NCBI GenBank assembly: GCA_031261145.1
Contig: JAISJX010000397.1
Coordinates: forward strand, 1 to 5,408
Length of the DNA stretch: 5,408 nucleotides
Source: Tannerella sp.
Lineage (GTDB): Bacteria; Bacteroidota; Bacteroidia; Bacteroidales; Tannerellaceae
Reading direction: 5' to 3'
Shown here: piece by piece, positions 4,673 through 5,408 of the stretch
How positions within the stretch are numbered: position 1 is the stretch's first letter
How the letters are laid out: each line of letters begins with the position of its first letter
Position numbers and translations under genes: made by a program
The notes under the pieces: generated by a model
Databases searched by the model: none
Seen by the model: only the letters and a program-made list of their open reading frames with translations
Told to the model about the DNA's origin: nothing

Positions 4673-5408
4673 ATGCAGAAATACAACATTCTCGATCTTA
4701 ACGAAAAACAATTAACCGATCTGCAAGACATTGCCGAGAATTTAGGTGTTAAAAAAGTTAAATCATTAAAAAAACAAGATTTGATTTACAAAATTCTTGA
4801 TGAACAAGCCGTTTCTTTGGCCGGACTACAGATGGAAAAGGAAAAAGAGAAAGAAACGCGCAAGGAACAACAGAAAAAAAGAGGGCGCAAACCCAATAAG
4901 CCGGCAGAAAATACGGCTGAGAAGAAACAGGACGGGACTACGCCGCCGCCGGTAGCAGGTAACAAACCGGGGCAGCCTGGTCGCAGACCGGGACGACCGC
5001 CAAAGAATGCGCCGAAGCAGACACAGAATGTACAACAGCAGGCTCCAAAGCCCGAAACAAAACCGGCTGAGGAAGTTACGGCCAATCAGGAGATAAAACA
5101 GCCGCAGCCCGAACAACCGGTAGCAGCGACTCCGGCGCCGATCGTTGACAAACAACCGGTAAGCGAGGAGAAAACAGCGAATGAGGTAATACCGCAGCAT
5201 CCGCATATCATTCCGTCTCATCCGCACATTCTCCCCCCGGTAGGAACAGTTGGAACAGTAGTAACTGTAGTAACCGAGCCGGAAAAAACGATCGAGAATA
5301 AGACGGACGAAACCATCGTAGCCGAAGCGCCATCGAAAGTGCAGCCGGAAACGAAACGGGTGATATTCAAACATGCAAACGACATCAATTCGGTGTTAGA
5401 CCAAGTGC
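4673..5408 (+). CDS. rho: Transcription termination factor Rho, N-terminal part with long disordered insertion (3' end outside window)
   Basis: Rho is a hexameric RNA-binding ATPase that ends transcription. The frame is open from ATG 4673 to the window edge (245 codons plus one base). Residues 1-48 (MQKYNILDLN...LIYKILDEQA) match the Rho N-terminal helical domain. Residues about 50-230 are a low-complexity, probably disordered insertion absent from E. coli Rho, where the RNA-binding fold follows soon after the N-domain. In order it contains a charged Glu/Lys stretch (54-69), AT-hook-like RGRKP (70-74) and GRRPGRPPK (103-111), a Pro/Gln/Glu-rich part, a tandem HPHIIP / HPHILP (176-188), a Val-rich patch (about 190-200) and an acidic tail. 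HANDINSVLDQV at the edge probably leads into the RNA-binding domain. Such an insertion is characteristic of Bacteroides Rho, and in B. thetaiotaomicron it is reported to drive phase separation. The ATPase core is not in the window, so the identity rests on the N-domain, the insertion type and the leader. Confidence 0.9.
   Translation, partial: MQKYNILDLNEKQLTDLQDIAENLGVKKVKSLKKQDLIYKILDEQAVSLAGLQMEKEKEKETRKEQQKKRGRKPNKPAENTAEKKQDGTTPPPVAGNKPGQPGRRPGRPPKNAPKQTQNVQQQAPKPETKPAEEVTANQEIKQPQPEQPVAATPAPIVDKQPVSEEKTANEVIPQHPHIIPSHPHILPPVGTVGTVVTVVTEPEKTIENKTDETIVAEAPSKVQPETKRVIFKHANDINSVLDQV
5198..5236 (+). repeat. rho: Tandem repeat encoding HPH(I)xP inside rho
   Basis: CATCCGCATATCATTCC (from 5198) and CATCCGCACATTCTCC (from 5219) are imperfect tandem copies 21 bases apart, encoding HPHIIP and HPHILP at Rho residues 176-181 and 183-188. 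The unit suggests a small internal duplication in the fast-evolving disordered insertion. Four histidines in 10 residues could bind metal, which is untested. Confidence 0.5.

Noticed and set aside
4826..5374. 182-codon open frame on the minus strand opposite rho
   Set aside because: Its composition (long runs of Phe, Leu, Arg, Tyr and Cys) is what the complement of a Pro/Glu/Lys/Gln-rich coding region gives. The plus frame is clearly Rho, and I see no minus-strand promoter or ribosome site for it.

Overview
The window looks like a housekeeping segment of a Bacteroidota chromosome, most likely Bacteroidales. Three things point there: the protein sequences, the two TTTG / TAnnTTTG promoters (the Bacteroides primary-sigma type) with no strong Shine-Dalgarno sequences, and a Rho protein with the long low-complexity insertion known from Bacteroides. 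I cannot name the genus. No mobile element, CRISPR array, tRNA or rRNA gene is visible. By eye, base composition drops from fairly GC-rich (aspS) to very AT-rich (the rho leader), as expected for coding versus leader DNA, and gives no sign of transfer.

Layout, all on the + strand: the C-terminal part of aspartyl-tRNA synthetase (1-1020, cut by the left edge); a complete NIF3/DUF34 dinuclear-metal protein with the inserted middle domain (1021-2124, no gap after aspS); a coiled-coil plus C4 zinc-ribbon protein of the COG1579 type (2127-2891, 2-base gap); a 134-base spacer with two stem-loops, the second terminator-like and ending 4 bases before the next start codon; tilS, tRNA-Ile lysidine synthetase (3026-4345); a 327-base AT-rich non-coding stretch holding a promoter and a structured leader; and the first 245 codons of rho (4673 to the right edge).

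The theme is translation and transcription fidelity. AspRS charges tRNA-Asp, TilS changes the anticodon of tRNA-Ile2 so that AUA is read as isoleucine, and Rho terminates transcription. The NIF3 and zinc-ribbon proteins between them are poorly understood; as I recall, the same two families are also neighbours in Helicobacter and Mycobacterium, so the pair may be a functional unit. aspS, the NIF3 gene and the zinc-ribbon gene probably form one transcript, with an extra promoter inside the end of the NIF3 gene serving the zinc-ribbon gene. rho has its own promoter and a leader of nearly 290 bases.

The points most worth a second look are the terminator-like hairpin directly before tilS, the structured rho leader, the NIF3/zinc-ribbon pairing, and the disordered Rho insertion with AT-hook-like motifs and a tandem HPH repeat. 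I found nothing that clearly amounts to a new multi-gene system.
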